From Terracoccus sp. 273MFTsu3.1 (GTDB taxonomy: Bacteria > Actinomycetota > Actinomycetes > Actinomycetales > Dermatophilaceae): DNA of 64,000 bases. The stretch lies in NCBI RefSeq assembly GCF_000383675.1, contig NZ_KB911823.1, positions 373,095 to 437,094 of the forward strand, read 5' to 3'. The notes under the pieces are model-generated. The model saw only the letters and a program-made list of their open reading frames with translations, searched no databases and was not told the origin of the DNA. Of this stretch, positions 1 to 8,433 are shown piece after piece. The position numbers and the translations under genes were made by a program. The stretch's first letter is position 1. Each line of letters opens with the position of its first letter.

Positions 1-76
1 TGGAGTCCGTGAGGAGCACTCGATGCTCGATGGCGCAGGTGCGTGCTCGCCGATCCGCTCTGGCACACTCGGCCCC

Positions 77-1501
77 ATGCCCGGCGGACACTCGCACAGC
101 CATGCCCACGGATCCTCTGCAGCGTCCGGCACCGTCGAGGTCAGCACGCTGGCGCGGTTCGGCCTCACCCTCCTGATCGCGCTCGCCGCCGCGGCCACGA
201 TCTTCGGTCTCGTGCGCTACTGGCCGGCGGAGTCGCAGGCGGCCGACCGGGTGGGCACGTCCGACTTCGCGGCTCCCGGGGTGACCTTCCCCGTCGCCGA
301 GGTCCAGCGGGTCCTCCCGGCCTGCGAGGGTGCCGAGGCCGGCACCGGGGCCGCCCCTGCCGCCGGGCAGGGGGGTGACGTCGTCGACGGGAGCCCGACC
401 TGCGGCGCGATCACGGTGCAGCTCGAACAACCCACCGCGACCTCGGGCGACGTGCGTCCGGTCGTGTCCGTCTCGGTGCCCCCCGCGGTCTCCACGTCGG
501 GCCTGCGCGACGGCGACACCGTCATGCTGCTGCGGACCCCGCCCCAGGACACCCAGCCCGAGACCTACTCCTTCCTCCAGGTGCAGCGCGGCGCTCCCCT
601 GTCGCTCATGCTCGCGCTCTTCCTCCTCGTCGTGGCGGTCGTCGCGCGTTGGCGCGGGATCCTGGCCCTCGTCGGTCTCGTCTTCGGCGGCTTCGTCGTC
701 GTCAAGTTCATGCTGCCGGCCCTGCTCGAGGGCCAGTCCGGGCTGCTCGTGGCCCTCATCGGCTCCTCGGCGATCATGTTCGTCGTCCTCTACCTCGCCC
801 ACGGGCTCTCGGTGCGGACGAGCACGGCCCTCGCCGGCACGCTCTTCGGCGTCGCGATCATTGCGGGTCTGGGTCTGCTCGCCGTCGACCTGGCACGCCT
901 GAGCGGGGTCGCCAACGACGAGGGTGCCACCCTGGCCTCCTTCGTCACGACGATGAACCCGCGCGAGCTGCTGACGTGCGCGATCATCGTGGCCGGTCTG
1001 GGCGTCCTCAACGACGTGACGATCACCCAGTCCTCGGCCGTGTGGGAGCTGCGTGCGGCTGCCCCCTCGATGGGGCGACGGGCGCTCTTCCAGTCGGGCA
1101 TGCGCATCGGGCGCGACCACATCGCCTCGACCATCTACACGATCGTCTTCGCGTATGCCGGTGCCGCCCTCCCGGTGCTGCTCCTCCTCTTCCTCTACGA
1201 GCGCCCGGTGCTCGAGATGCTCCAGACGGAGTCGCTGTCGGAGGAGATCGTCCGCACGCTCGCCAGCGCCATCGGTCTCGTGCTCGCCGTCCCCGTCACG
1301 ACGGCGGTCGCCGCGCTCACCGTCGGTGCAGCGCGTCCGCCGGCGCCGGCGGACGGCGACGGACGCAGCCCCGGTCAGCCGCGAGCCCTCGACGAGCCGG
1401 AGCAGCATGGCCCCACGGCAGCTGACCTCGTCCGAGCTGCCAGCGGGCCGCCGGCTCCGTTGACGCGGGCCGAGGCACGCTCGAGGATGTCCTCCTCCTG
1501 A
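77..1501 (+). CDS. YibE/F family multi-pass membrane protein
   Basis: Predicted 474-residue integral membrane protein of the YibE/F family, whose role is unproven. The N-terminus has a short His-rich stretch (GGHSHSHAHG), a first membrane helix near residues 29-50 and an extracytoplasmic domain of about 130 residues with several Cys. At least seven further helices follow, in the family pattern. I chose ATG 77 because the His-rich N-terminus fits the family and codons before it are unlike the rest of the gene. An in-frame ATG at 23 has a GAGGAG upstream and remains an alternative. The C-terminal tail of about 60 residues is Pro/Ala/Arg-rich and probably cytoplasmic. The His cluster could bind metal; that is inference. 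Confidence 0.8.
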   Translation: MPGGHSHSHAHGSSAASGTVEVSTLARFGLTLLIALAAAATIFGLVRYWPAESQAADRVGTSDFAAPGVTFPVAEVQRVLPACEGAEAGTGAAPAAGQGGDVVDGSPTCGAITVQLEQPTATSGDVRPVVSVSVPPAVSTSGLRDGDTVMLLRTPPQDTQPETYSFLQVQRGAPLSLMLALFLLVVAVVARWRGILALVGLVFGGFVVVKFMLPALLEGQSGLLVALIGSSAIMFVVLYLAHGLSVRTSTALAGTLFGVAIIAGLGLLAVDLARLSGVANDEGATLASFVTTMNPRELLTCAIIVAGLGVLNDVTITQSSAVWELRAAAPSMGRRALFQSGMRIGRDHIASTIYTIVFAYAGAALPVLLLLFLYERPVLEMLQTESLSEEIVRTLASAIGLVLAVPVTTAVAALTVGAARPPAPADGDGRSPGQPRALDEPEQHGPTAADLVRAASGPPAPLTRAEARSRMSSS

Positions 1502-1595
1502 CCGTTTCGTGCCGCCGGCGAGGGCCTGGCACCCTCCACGACGGGCATCAGCGCAGGTCAGCTCGGGCATCGCATCAGCCGACACTCGTGGGGCT

Positions 1596-1624
1596 TTCAA
1601 CCACTTCTCAGCAACCACTAGGCT
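1596..1624 (+). promoter_or_regulatory. Candidate promoter for the hexapeptide acyltransferase
   Basis: A TTCAAC hexamer (1596-1601) and a TAGGCT hexamer (1619-1624) are separated by 17 bases. The -10-like element ends 7 bases before the ATG at 1632, and there is no Shine-Dalgarno, so the mRNA is probably leaderless. Confidence 0.5.
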
Positions 1625-1631
1625 GCCCGCC

Positions 1632-2435
1632 ATGAACCGTGTGACGACCCTCGAGGCGTACGACGACGACCGGGGGAACCGCATCGAGTTCAGCGGGAGC
1701 GTCGAGAAGAACATCCGTGTGAAGTTCAAGGGACGCAACAACGTCCTGCGTGTCGCGGCCCAGCACAACATCGCCCAGCTCTTCGTCGACTTCGACTGCG
1801 ACGACGGCCTCGTGGAGATCGGCAGCAGCCGTGGCGTGCCGGGCCTGCGCGCGGCCATCCGCGTCGGGGACGGCTGCCAGGTGCGCATCGGCAAGAACGT
1901 GTCGTCGACGACGACGGTGGCCATGTCGACGGCGGAGGGCACGTCGATCACGATCGGCGACGACGTCATGATCGCGTCCGACATCCAGATCCGCGCCGAC
2001 GACGGACACCCCATCTTCGACGTCCGCACCGGCAAGCGCGTCAACGCGGCCCGGTCGATCGTCATCGGCAACCACGTGTGGCTCGGCCTCGGCGCCTGCG
2101 TCCTCGGGGGCGTGACCATCGGCGACGGCACCGTCGTCGGGATGCGCTCGGTCGTGACGCGTTCCTTGCCCAACAACGTCGTCGGAGCGGGCTCACCGGC
2201 GAAGGTCGTCAAGCGGAACGTGGCCTGGGAGCGCCCGCACCTCACCCTCGACCCGCCCTACCGGAAGCCGACCGTGGCCTCGGTCAAGAAGTCGACCGAC
2301 TACTGGACCCTGACCGTGGACCCCGGCAGCAGGCCGTCACGAAGCCGGGAGATCTACGCTGGCGCCCGTCGGCGCACGCGCCGGAGCCTCAAGGCCGTCC
2401 GGGCCAGGGCCGACGCGCTGACTCGACGCACCTGA
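1632..2435 (+). CDS. Left-handed beta-helix (hexapeptide repeat) O-acyltransferase, WbbJ-like
   Basis: 267 residues. The middle (about 60-205) carries degenerate hexapeptide repeats such as IGDDVMIASDIQIRADD, IVIGNHVWLGLGACVLGGV and IGDGTVVGMRSVVT, which build the left-handed beta-helix of trimeric acetyltransferases. The segment DGHPIF supplies the His expected at the active site of the maltose/galactoside acetyltransferase type, and the end (GAGSPAKVVKRN) is the usual finish of these enzymes. The likely reaction is O-acetylation of a sugar in a surface polysaccharide or glycolipid; the substrate cannot be read from sequence. About 55 basic C-terminal residues lie beyond the fold. ATG 1632 is preferred over an upstream ATG because a promoter lies directly before it. 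Confidence 0.8.
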   Translation: MNRVTTLEAYDDDRGNRIEFSGSVEKNIRVKFKGRNNVLRVAAQHNIAQLFVDFDCDDGLVEIGSSRGVPGLRAAIRVGDGCQVRIGKNVSSTTTVAMSTAEGTSITIGDDVMIASDIQIRADDGHPIFDVRTGKRVNAARSIVIGNHVWLGLGACVLGGVTIGDGTVVGMRSVVTRSLPNNVVGAGSPAKVVKRNVAWERPHLTLDPPYRKPTVASVKKSTDYWTLTVDPGSRPSRSREIYAGARRRTRRSLKAVRARADALTRRT

Positions 2436-2451
2436 GCCCTCTGGGGACACC

Positions 2452-2469
2452 GACGGTCACGAGACCGTC
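2452..2469. terminator. Small hairpin between convergent genes
   Basis: A 7-bp stem (GACGGTC/GACCGTC) with a 4-base loop overlaps the stop of the Ig-repeat gene and follows the acyltransferase gene by 16 bases. It is short and has no T tract, so its role as a terminator is weakly supported. Confidence 0.3.
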
Positions 2470-4199
2470 AGCACCGCGGTCCACGTCGACCCGCCCGACT
2501 CGGTGAACGTCACGGTGACGGACGCCGCGTTGACGCCGTTCTTCGTGGCCGTCACCGTCGCGGTCGAGGTCGTGGCGTTCGGGGCCACGGTCACGGTCCC
2601 GGAGCCCGCGCTCTTGCCCGTCGACGTCCAGCCGATGCTCTCGGTCGCGCCGCTGTAGGACACCGGCGTCTGCGTGCTGCTCCCGAAGGCGACGTTCGCC
2701 GCGACGACCGCGTTGTTGCCACCGGCGACCGTGCAGGTGTACGACGAGCCGACCGTGCCGGTGCAGCTCGGCGTCACCGCCGTCCCGTTGACCGTGACGC
2801 CCGAGAAGACGAGCCCGACCGCCCCGCCGTTGACGACGCCCTGGCTGAGCGGAGCGGACGTCGACGCCGAGTGGTTCGCGGTGCCGACGTACGCAGCCGT
2901 GACCGAACGGGAGCCGGCGGTCGCGAAGGTCGTCGTGCAGGTGGCGACACCCGCCGCGCTGAGGGTCTGGCTGCCCGACGCGCAGGTGATCACGGTGGAG
3001 CCGTCCTTGAAGGTGACGCCGCCCGTCGGCACTCCCCCGCCGGGAGCCGTGGCGGCCACGGTCGCGGTGTAGGTGACGCTCTGGCCGGTCCGGACCGTCT
3101 GCGCCGAGGTCGTCAGGGTGGTCGTCGTGACGGCGGCTCCCACGACCTGGCTGACGGTCGGCGAGGTGGACGTGAGGTGGTCGGCGGAGCCGGAGTAGAC
3201 GGCGGTGATGCTCCGGGTCCCTGCGGAGACGAGGCTCACGACACAGGTCGTCGACCCGGAGGTGAGCGTCGGAGTGCCGCCGGTGCAGGTCAGGGTCGTC
3301 GCGCCGTCCTTGAAGGTGACCGTCCCACCGGGAGTGCCGCCACCGGGAGCCGACGCCGACACCGTGGCGGTGAAGGTGACGGACTGCCCCACCACCGACG
3401 GGTTCGTCGACGACGTGACCGACGTCGTCGTGGCGGCGGCGTTCACGACCTGCGACACCGCGGCCGAGGACGATCCCGCGTACGGCGCCGAGCCGGCATA
3501 CGCCGCCGTGATCGACCTCGTGCCTGCGGACGCCGGGGCGACGGTGCACGTCGCGGTGCCCGCGCTGAGCGTCTGGGAGCCGCCCGCGCACGTCAGGGCG
3601 GACCCGCCGTCACGGAAGGTGACCGACCCGGTCGGCGTGCCGGAGACCGCGCTGACCGTCGCGGTGTACGTCACGGGCTGTCCGACCACCGACGGGTTGG
3701 CGGACGAGCGCACCGACGTGCTCGTGGCGACCGACGCCTGGACGGTGACGGAAGCGCTCGAGGGGCTCGTCGCGGTCCACCCCGATCGCACCGCGACGAC
3801 GGTGTAGCGGAAGGTCCCGTCCGGGACCGACGGGTCGTTGCAGGACGTGGTGGTCAGCAGAGTTGACGGCGAGGTGCCACAGGCGGCGACGGTGGCGGAG
3901 GTCGTGACGTCGGTGCGGTCGACGCGGTACCCGGTGGGGGCCACGCCCGCCGACGGCGGGGTCCACGCGACGGAGACGGTCGTGGCGCCGGCGGCGGCCG
4001 TCGCCGTCACGGACGAGGGGGCCGAGAGGGTGGCGGTCGGTGCGGTGCCGGTGCCGCGCCCGCTGACGGTCCAGGACGCCCACGCGGTGCCGGACACCGT
4101 CATCAGCACCGCCATGAGGACGGTGACGCGGAGGGCGCGCACGCCGCGGCTCGGGGCTGCACGGCGTGCGCGCGTCTTCGGGGGCGTCGGGGCGGGCAT
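2457..4199 (-). CDS. Secreted Ig-like repeat protein with fibronectin type III and SipW-type leader
   Basis: 580 residues. A basic N-terminus, a hydrophobic segment (about 25-40) and the motif ASWTVSGRGTGTA form a leader like the SipW-dependent type, shared with the small subunit at 5291. A fibronectin type III-like domain (about 55-140) is followed by three Ig-like repeats of roughly 95 residues, each starting with (T)SV or TL, then NPSVVGQxVTxTATV and G-x-VTFxDG. A Gly/Thr/Ser-rich C-terminal region of about 130 residues follows. No LPXTG sorting signal, C-terminal membrane helix or enzyme motif is visible, so a surface or fibre-associated adhesin-like role is inferred. The start (ATG at 4199) overlaps the stop of the upstream gene as TGATG, implying translational coupling. 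An open frame continues upstream, but it is antiparallel-type shadow of the neighbouring gene and lacks a leader. Confidence 0.7.
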   Translation of the reverse strand: MPAPTPPKTRARRAAPSRGVRALRVTVLMAVLMTVSGTAWASWTVSGRGTGTAPTATLSAPSSVTATAAAGATTVSVAWTPPSAGVAPTGYRVDRTDVTTSATVAACGTSPSTLLTTTSCNDPSVPDGTFRYTVVAVRSGWTATSPSSASVTVQASVATSTSVRSSANPSVVGQPVTYTATVSAVSGTPTGSVTFRDGGSALTCAGGSQTLSAGTATCTVAPASAGTRSITAAYAGSAPYAGSSSAAVSQVVNAAATTTSVTSSTNPSVVGQSVTFTATVSASAPGGGTPGGTVTFKDGATTLTCTGGTPTLTSGSTTCVVSLVSAGTRSITAVYSGSADHLTSTSPTVSQVVGAAVTTTTLTTSAQTVRTGQSVTYTATVAATAPGGGVPTGGVTFKDGSTVITCASGSQTLSAAGVATCTTTFATAGSRSVTAAYVGTANHSASTSAPLSQGVVNGGAVGLVFSGVTVNGTAVTPSCTGTVGSSYTCTVAGGNNAVVAANVAFGSSTQTPVSYSGATESIGWTSTGKSAGSGTVTVAPNATTSTATVTATKNGVNAASVTVTFTESGGSTWTAVLTVS

Positions 4200-5182
4200 C
4201 AGTTGCTCGCCGTCCCCGACCACGTGAGCGCGAAGCTCTTGCCCTTGCAGACGTCCTGGTTGACGGTCGGCAGGTTGCGCAGGCGGATCTCCGCGGTCGC
4301 CAGTCCCTGCGCAGGGAGGGTGACCGAGCCGCGGGCCGGCACGAGGAGCACGGAGCTCGTCGTGACCGAGGGCTGACGCAGCTCGAGGTTCGCCGACGAG
4401 GTGCAGCCGGGCGGGGTGCTGTCGGCTGTCACGGCGACGGTGAGCGCCGACACCCTGATGGTGACGGGGTTGGGGTTCGAGACCGTCACCGTGAGGGGCC
4501 GCCACACACCCGGGACGAGGTCGCCGACGCTGCCGGCGACGGTGAAGGGCAGTCCGGTCTCGGGCAGGCCCTTCTCGTACTTGAAGGCGTAGGCGGTGGT
4601 GGCGGAGACGTTGCCCGCTGCGTCCACGGCCTGCACCGCGAGCTGGTGCTGCCCGTTGTTCGACGTGTTGACGACCCACGTCAACGGCGTGGTGCAGACC
4701 GTCCACGGGCCGTTCTCGAGCGAGCACCGGAAGGTCACGCCCGCCTCGGCGGAGGTCCAGGTCGCGGTGTTCGTCGCCGTCGACGTGGGGTTGACCGGGG
4801 TCGACGTCAGCACGGGCGCCGGTGGCGCGATCGTGTCGACGACCCATGCGTAGGCGGTCGGGATGCTCTCCGTGCCCGCGACGACCGCCGTGACGCTGAC
4901 GGTGTGACGGCCCTGTGACAGGCCGGAGTAGGTGACCGGGCTCGTGCACGTCGTGGAGGTGGACCCGTCGCGGGCGCACCGGAAGCCGGCACCGGACGGG
5001 GCCGCGAAGGCGAAGGTCGCCGTCGTGCTGGCTGACGGATCGGCCGGTCGCGTGGTGAGGACGGGGGCGGCGACCGACGGCCCCGAGGCCGCACGGGGCA
5101 TCCCGTGGACCGTGACGAGGAGCGCGACGAAGACGCCGAGCAGCGCCAGGGCCGTGTGCCTGGCGTTCGTCGGCGTCTTCAT
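4199..5182 (-). CDS. Secreted two-Ig protein with C-terminal domain shared with the small subunit
   Basis: 327 residues, second gene of the secreted cassette. It has a signal peptide at about residues 9-28 (ALALLGVFVALLVTVHG then a small-residue site). Two Ig-like repeats follow (about 40-125 and 126-210) with the pattern FRC...TC..PVTY...L..G.HTVSV.A.VAG and a C/TC pair probably forming a disulfide in each. The last 110 residues align by eye with the mature small subunit at 5291: VPG, a central Cys, LPAQG/LAPAA and finally VNQDVCKG against TNQDACKG. This suggests a subunit-type domain carried on an Ig stalk, perhaps a tip or anchor. ATG 5182 has GGGGAG close upstream. The gene overlaps the next by one base. 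Function is otherwise unknown. Confidence 0.7.
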   Translation of the reverse strand: MKTPTNARHTALALLGVFVALLVTVHGMPRAASGPSVAAPVLTTRPADPSASTTATFAFAAPSGAGFRCARDGSTSTTCTSPVTYSGLSQGRHTVSVTAVVAGTESIPTAYAWVVDTIAPPAPVLTSTPVNPTSTATNTATWTSAEAGVTFRCSLENGPWTVCTTPLTWVVNTSNNGQHQLAVQAVDAAGNVSATTAYAFKYEKGLPETGLPFTVAGSVGDLVPGVWRPLTVTVSNPNPVTIRVSALTVAVTADSTPPGCTSSANLELRQPSVTTSSVLLVPARGSVTLPAQGLATAEIRLRNLPTVNQDVCKGKSFALTWSGTASN

Positions 5183-5240
5183 GGGACTCCCCGGTCGTGG
5201 TCGATGCGGTCGAGCGGTCGTGCGGTCAGAGCGACGGACG

Positions 5241-5286
5241 CGGAAGGGGTGGGACGCCGGGGTCGAGCGGCGTCCCACCCCTTCCG
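5241..5286 (-). terminator. 19-bp perfect hairpin after the small-subunit gene
   Basis: The arms 5241-5259 and 5268-5286 are perfectly complementary with an 8-base loop, 4 bases past the stop of the small-subunit gene. It probably terminates part of the transcripts, giving more of the small subunit than of the two downstream proteins. Confidence 0.65.
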
Positions 5287-5290
5287 GGTC

Positions 5291-5806
5291 TCAGCTGGCG
5301 ACGTAGTTGATCGTCACCGTGGCGCCCTTGCAGGCGTCCTGGTTCGTCGTCTTGTTGTTGAACTGCAGGGTGTAGTCGACGGTCGTCGTCGCGGCCGGCG
5401 CGAGGTCGACCGGCGTGACGCCGAGTGAGGCTGCCGTCGCCTCGGAGACCGGGGCCACCGCGCCGTTCAGCTTGTAGTCGGTGCCGTCGCAGTCCGCCTT
5501 GTTCGTCGTGACGTAGGCCTTGACCGCCTGGATCTTGTAGTTCTCGGTGCCGGTGTTCTTGACCGTGGCCGTGATCGTCTGGGCCGAGTCGCCGGGGTAC
5601 ATCGCGGTCGCGCTGCCACCGGTGACGAGGAACACGTTGCTCGCCCCGGCCCGCGTGGTCGCCGTGCCGGTGCCGCCACCGAGGCTCGTCCAGTACGCGT
5701 AGGCACCGCCGGCGGTCGCGAGGCCGATGACGCCGGCTGCGACGAAGGCTGCGGACTTCTTCTTCCTGGAGCTGGACTTCTTCTGAGTGCGCATGGTGTC
5801 CCCCAT
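5291..5806 (-). CDS. Small secreted protein with SipW-dependent-type signal (TasA/camelysin-like subunit)
   Basis: 171 residues (167 if translation begins at the ATG at 5794; both starts have purine-rich sequence upstream). A Lys/Ser-rich N-terminus (KKSSSRKKKS) precedes the hydrophobic segment AAGVIGLATAGGAYAYWTS and then LGGGTGTATT. This is the arrangement seen in proteins processed by SipW-type signal peptidases. The mature part is a Thr/Ala-rich beta domain of about 130 residues with two Cys (ADCDG and QDACKG), probably a disulfide. First gene of a three-gene secreted cassette; a strong hairpin follows it, so it may be the most abundant product. A fibre or surface-layer subunit is inferred. 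No signal peptidase gene is present in this window. Confidence 0.7.
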   Translation of the reverse strand: MGDTMRTQKKSSSRKKKSAAFVAAGVIGLATAGGAYAYWTSLGGGTGTATTRAGASNVFLVTGGSATAMYPGDSAQTITATVKNTGTENYKIQAVKAYVTTNKADCDGTDYKLNGAVAPVSEATAASLGVTPVDLAPAATTTVDYTLQFNNKTTNQDACKGATVTINYVAS

Positions 5807-5881
5807 GACCTTTCCCTCGAGTGGCTTCAACGTTTGTGGTGTGCTGCTGAGGGAACAGTGACACGCGTTTCGGCCGATTCG

Positions 5882-5972
5882 GGGACACCTCGGGCAACGT
5901 TGCGCATACCTTGCGGGTTGCTTGTGACCGCGACGAAGTCCTTGCAGATGTGGCCGGGACACCTTGCACAAC
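5882..5972. repeat. Pair of imperfect direct repeats upstream of the secreted cassette
   Basis: Segments 5882-5898 (GGGACACCTCGGGCAAC) and 5956-5972 (GGGACACCTTGCACAAC) match at 14 of 17 positions and lie 74 bases apart, in the region before the small-subunit gene. They could be regulator sites for the cassette; nothing in the window names a regulator. Confidence 0.35.
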
Positions 5973-6022
5973 AAGCGGATTCAGACGCTCGTCGTCGCGG
6001 ACGATCTGCGCCCGGCGGCGGC

Positions 6023-6068
6023 ACGACGAAGGGCCGCACTCTCCGTGGAGAGTGCGGCCCTTCGTCGT
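6023..6068. terminator. 22-bp perfect inverted repeat downstream of tRNA-Pro
   Basis: The arms 6023-6044 and 6047-6068 are perfectly complementary with a 2-base loop, 4 bases beyond the tRNA-Pro 3' end. It is the likely tRNA terminator; there is no clear T tract. Confidence 0.7.
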
Positions 6069-6072
6069 TCGG

Positions 6073-6146
<74 letters not shown>

Positions 6147-6255
6147 AATGCCCCTCGGGGCGAAAGGAACATTAGCGCACCGGGTGCCGCTGGTCCCAAT
6201 CGGCCCCCGTGAGCGGCCGTGTGCCCCGTCGAGACCGCGTCAGGTCAGCGTCAGG

Positions 6256-7755
6256 TCAGCGTCGGCGCTTCTCGCGGACGCGGACCGAGACCTCGATCGG
6301 CGTGCCCTCGAAGCCGAACTGCTCACGGAGGCGACGCTCGATGAACCGGCGGTAGCCGGCCTCGATGAAGCCCGACGCGAAGATGACGAAGCGCGGCGGA
6401 CGCGTCGAGGCCTGCGTCGCGAAGAGGATGCGGGGCTGCTTGCCACCACGCAGCGGGTGCGGGTGGGCGGCCACGATCTCGCCGAGGAAGGCGTTGAGCC
6501 GGCCCGTGGGGACGCGGGTGTCCCAGGACTCCAGGGCCGTCTCGATGGCGGGCACCAGGCGGTCCATGTGGCGTCCGGTGCGCGCGGAGATGTTGGCCCG
6601 TGGCGCCCACGGGACCTGGACGAGCTCCTTCTCGATCTCGCGCTCGAGGTAGTAGCGGCGCTCCTCGTCGAGGGTGTCCCACTTGTTGTAGGCGATGACG
6701 AGGGCGCGTCCCGAGTCGATGACCTGCTGCACGACACGGATGTCCTGCTCGGCGATCGGCTCCTCGGCGTCGATGAGCACGACGGCCACCTCGGCCTTCT
6801 CGAGGGCCGTCTGGGTGCGCAGGGACGCGTAGAAGTCCGCGCCACGGCTCTGGTGGACGCGGCGACGGATGCCAGCCGTGTCGACGAAGCGCCAGGTGGT
6901 GCCGCCGAGCTCGATGAGCTCGTCGACCGGGTCACGGGTTGTGCCCGCCACGTTGTCGACGACGACACGCTCGGAGCCCGCGAGACGGTTGAGCAGGCTC
7001 GACTTGCCGACGTTGGGACGACCGACGAGCGCGACGCGTCGAGGTCCACCCTGGGCGTACGCGCCGTGGGCCGACACGTCGGGCAGCACCTCGAGCACGG
7101 CGTCGAGGGCGTCGCCGCTCCCGCGGCCGTGGACGGCCGAGACCGGGTAGGGCTGGCCGAGTCCGAGGCTCCACAGCATGGCCGCGTCGGCCTCGCCGCG
7201 CTGGTCGTCGACCTTGTTGGCCACGAGCACGACCGGCTTGCCCGAGCGGCGCAGCAGCTTGACGACCGCCTCGTCGTCGTCCGTGGCGCCGACGGTGGCG
7301 TCGACGACGAACATGACGACGTCCGCGAGGTCGATGGCGATCTCGGCCTGCTCGGCGACCCGCAGGTGGATGCCCGTGGCGTCCGCCTCCCAGCCGCCGG
7401 TGTCGACGATCGTGAAGCGGCGCCCGCCCCACTCGGCCTCGTAGGAGACGCGGTCGCGCGTCACACCCGGCACGTCCTCGACGACGGCCTCACGGCGCCG
7501 CAGGATGCGGTTGACCAGGCTCGACTTGCCGACGTTGGGTCGGCCGACCACGGCCACGACGGGCAGCGGCCCCTGTGCCGCGCCTCCGTCGGAGACCGGC
7601 CCCTGGGCGTCGAGCAGAGCCTGGTCCTCAGGGCTGAGCTCGAAGTCGTCGAGCCCGGCGCGCAGGGCGCGCTCCACGGCGGCGTCGTCGACGGAGGGGT
7701 CGGGGGTCGAGATCGGAACGCCCTCGTCGATGGGGCGGGCGGTCTCGTCAGTCAC
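6256..7755 (-). CDS. der: Ribosome-associated GTPase Der (EngA)
   Basis: 499 residues with two GTPase domains in tandem, the hallmark of Der/EngA, an essential GTPase for 50S subunit assembly. The first domain has GRPNVGKS at 71-78 and DTGGW; the second has another GRPNVGKS near 240, DTAG and NKWD. A C-terminal KH-like domain (about 410-495) ends in VSVREKRRR-type basic residues. The first 60 residues are an acidic extension common in actinobacterial Der. The start is GTG 7755 with GAGGAC upstream. It is the last gene of the cmk-plsC-der group, 12 bases after plsC. An 11-base tandem duplication (CAGGTCAGCGT) at 6241-6262 covers the stop codon. Confidence 0.96.
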   Translation of the reverse strand: MTDETARPIDEGVPISTPDPSVDDAAVERALRAGLDDFELSPEDQALLDAQGPVSDGGAAQGPLPVVAVVGRPNVGKSSLVNRILRRREAVVEDVPGVTRDRVSYEAEWGGRRFTIVDTGGWEADATGIHLRVAEQAEIAIDLADVVMFVVDATVGATDDDEAVVKLLRRSGKPVVLVANKVDDQRGEADAAMLWSLGLGQPYPVSAVHGRGSGDALDAVLEVLPDVSAHGAYAQGGPRRVALVGRPNVGKSSLLNRLAGSERVVVDNVAGTTRDPVDELIELGGTTWRFVDTAGIRRRVHQSRGADFYASLRTQTALEKAEVAVVLIDAEEPIAEQDIRVVQQVIDSGRALVIAYNKWDTLDEERRYYLEREIEKELVQVPWAPRANISARTGRHMDRLVPAIETALESWDTRVPTGRLNAFLGEIVAAHPHPLRGGKQPRILFATQASTRPPRFVIFASGFIEAGYRRFIERRLREQFGFEGTPIEVSVRVREKRRR

Positions 7756-7767
7756 GGTGTCCTCGAA

Positions 7768-8433
7768 TCAGTGAACGTCTGTTGAGGAACCATTCTCCAC
7801 CCGCGAGCGGCGTACATGTGACGCGAGGGCGTCTCGCAGCTGGTCACTGGACAGTCGGAGGCGGTCGCGGCCGGGCGCAGACGGGTCGACGGTGAGTCGG
7901 AACGGCTCCCCGAAGTCGACGAGCAGGCGGGAGCGGAAGGACGGCCAGTCGTCCTTCGTCGCACCCGGGACCCGCGTGCCGCTGACGGCCACGGGCACGA
8001 TCTGCGCGTCGGTGCGTAGCGCGATCCAGGCGGCTCCGTGGTTGACCTGGTGGACCTCGCCGTCGCCGCGGTTGCCCTCGGGGAAGATGCCGACCGCTCC
8101 CCCGCCCTCGAGGACGGCACTCGCAGATGCCAGCGCCGCGCGGTCGCCGACCGAGCGGTCGATGGGGATCTGGCCGACGTTGCGGATCGTCCAGCCCCAG
8201 AAGCCCGAGAAGGCCTCCTGCTTGACGAGGAAGCTCACGGGACGGGGCGCCAGACCGAAGACGAGGGGTCCGTCGAGGAACGCGGCGTGGTTGGCGACGA
8301 GGATGACGGGCCCCGTGCGCGGCACCCGCTCGGGGTGCAGGGCGACGCCGCGGTAGAGGGTGCTGAAGATGACCTTGCCGATCGGGCGGCCGATCCGGGC
8401 CCGGTTCGGGTGGGGAGCGACCGCCTGGCTCAT
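7768..8433 (-). CDS. plsC: 1-acyl-sn-glycerol-3-phosphate acyltransferase (PlsC family)
   Basis: 221 residues. The family blocks are visible in order: NHAAFLD (the HX4D catalytic motif, near residue 52), IPIDR, and FPEGNRGD (substrate-phosphate binding). The likely reaction is acylation of lysophosphatidic acid to phosphatidic acid at the inner face of the membrane. Its ATG overlaps the cmk stop by 4 bases (ATGA), and der follows 12 bases later, an arrangement common in actinobacteria. Specificity for lysophosphatidate over other lysolipids is inferred from the family. Confidence 0.9.
   Translation of the reverse strand: MSQAVAPHPNRARIGRPIGKVIFSTLYRGVALHPERVPRTGPVILVANHAAFLDGPLVFGLAPRPVSFLVKQEAFSGFWGWTIRNVGQIPIDRSVGDRAALASASAVLEGGGAVGIFPEGNRGDGEVHQVNHGAAWIALRTDAQIVPVAVSGTRVPGATKDDWPSFRSRLLVDFGEPFRLTVDPSAPGRDRLRLSSDQLRDALASHVRRSRVENGSSTDVH

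Noticed and set aside
2700-3800. Repeats in the Ig-repeat gene as a CRISPR array
   Set aside because: The repeat length is about 290 bp, in frame, diverged, and codes for Ig domains; no short direct repeats with unique spacers.
4200-4979. Upstream extension of the Ig-repeat protein by 260 residues
   Set aside because: It is out of frame with, and antisense-like in composition to, the two-Ig gene that covers the same bases and has a leader, motifs and ribosome site. The true start (ATG 4199) leads straight into a signal segment.
5810-6000. Possible c-di-AMP (ydaO-type) riboswitch before the secreted cassette
   Set aside because: GA-rich and GGTGTCCC words look suggestive, but the conserved core elements cannot be arranged in order.
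6241-6262. 11-base tandem duplication at the der stop
   Set aside because: Exact but short; it does not change the reading frame or stop and is probably a simple slippage event.
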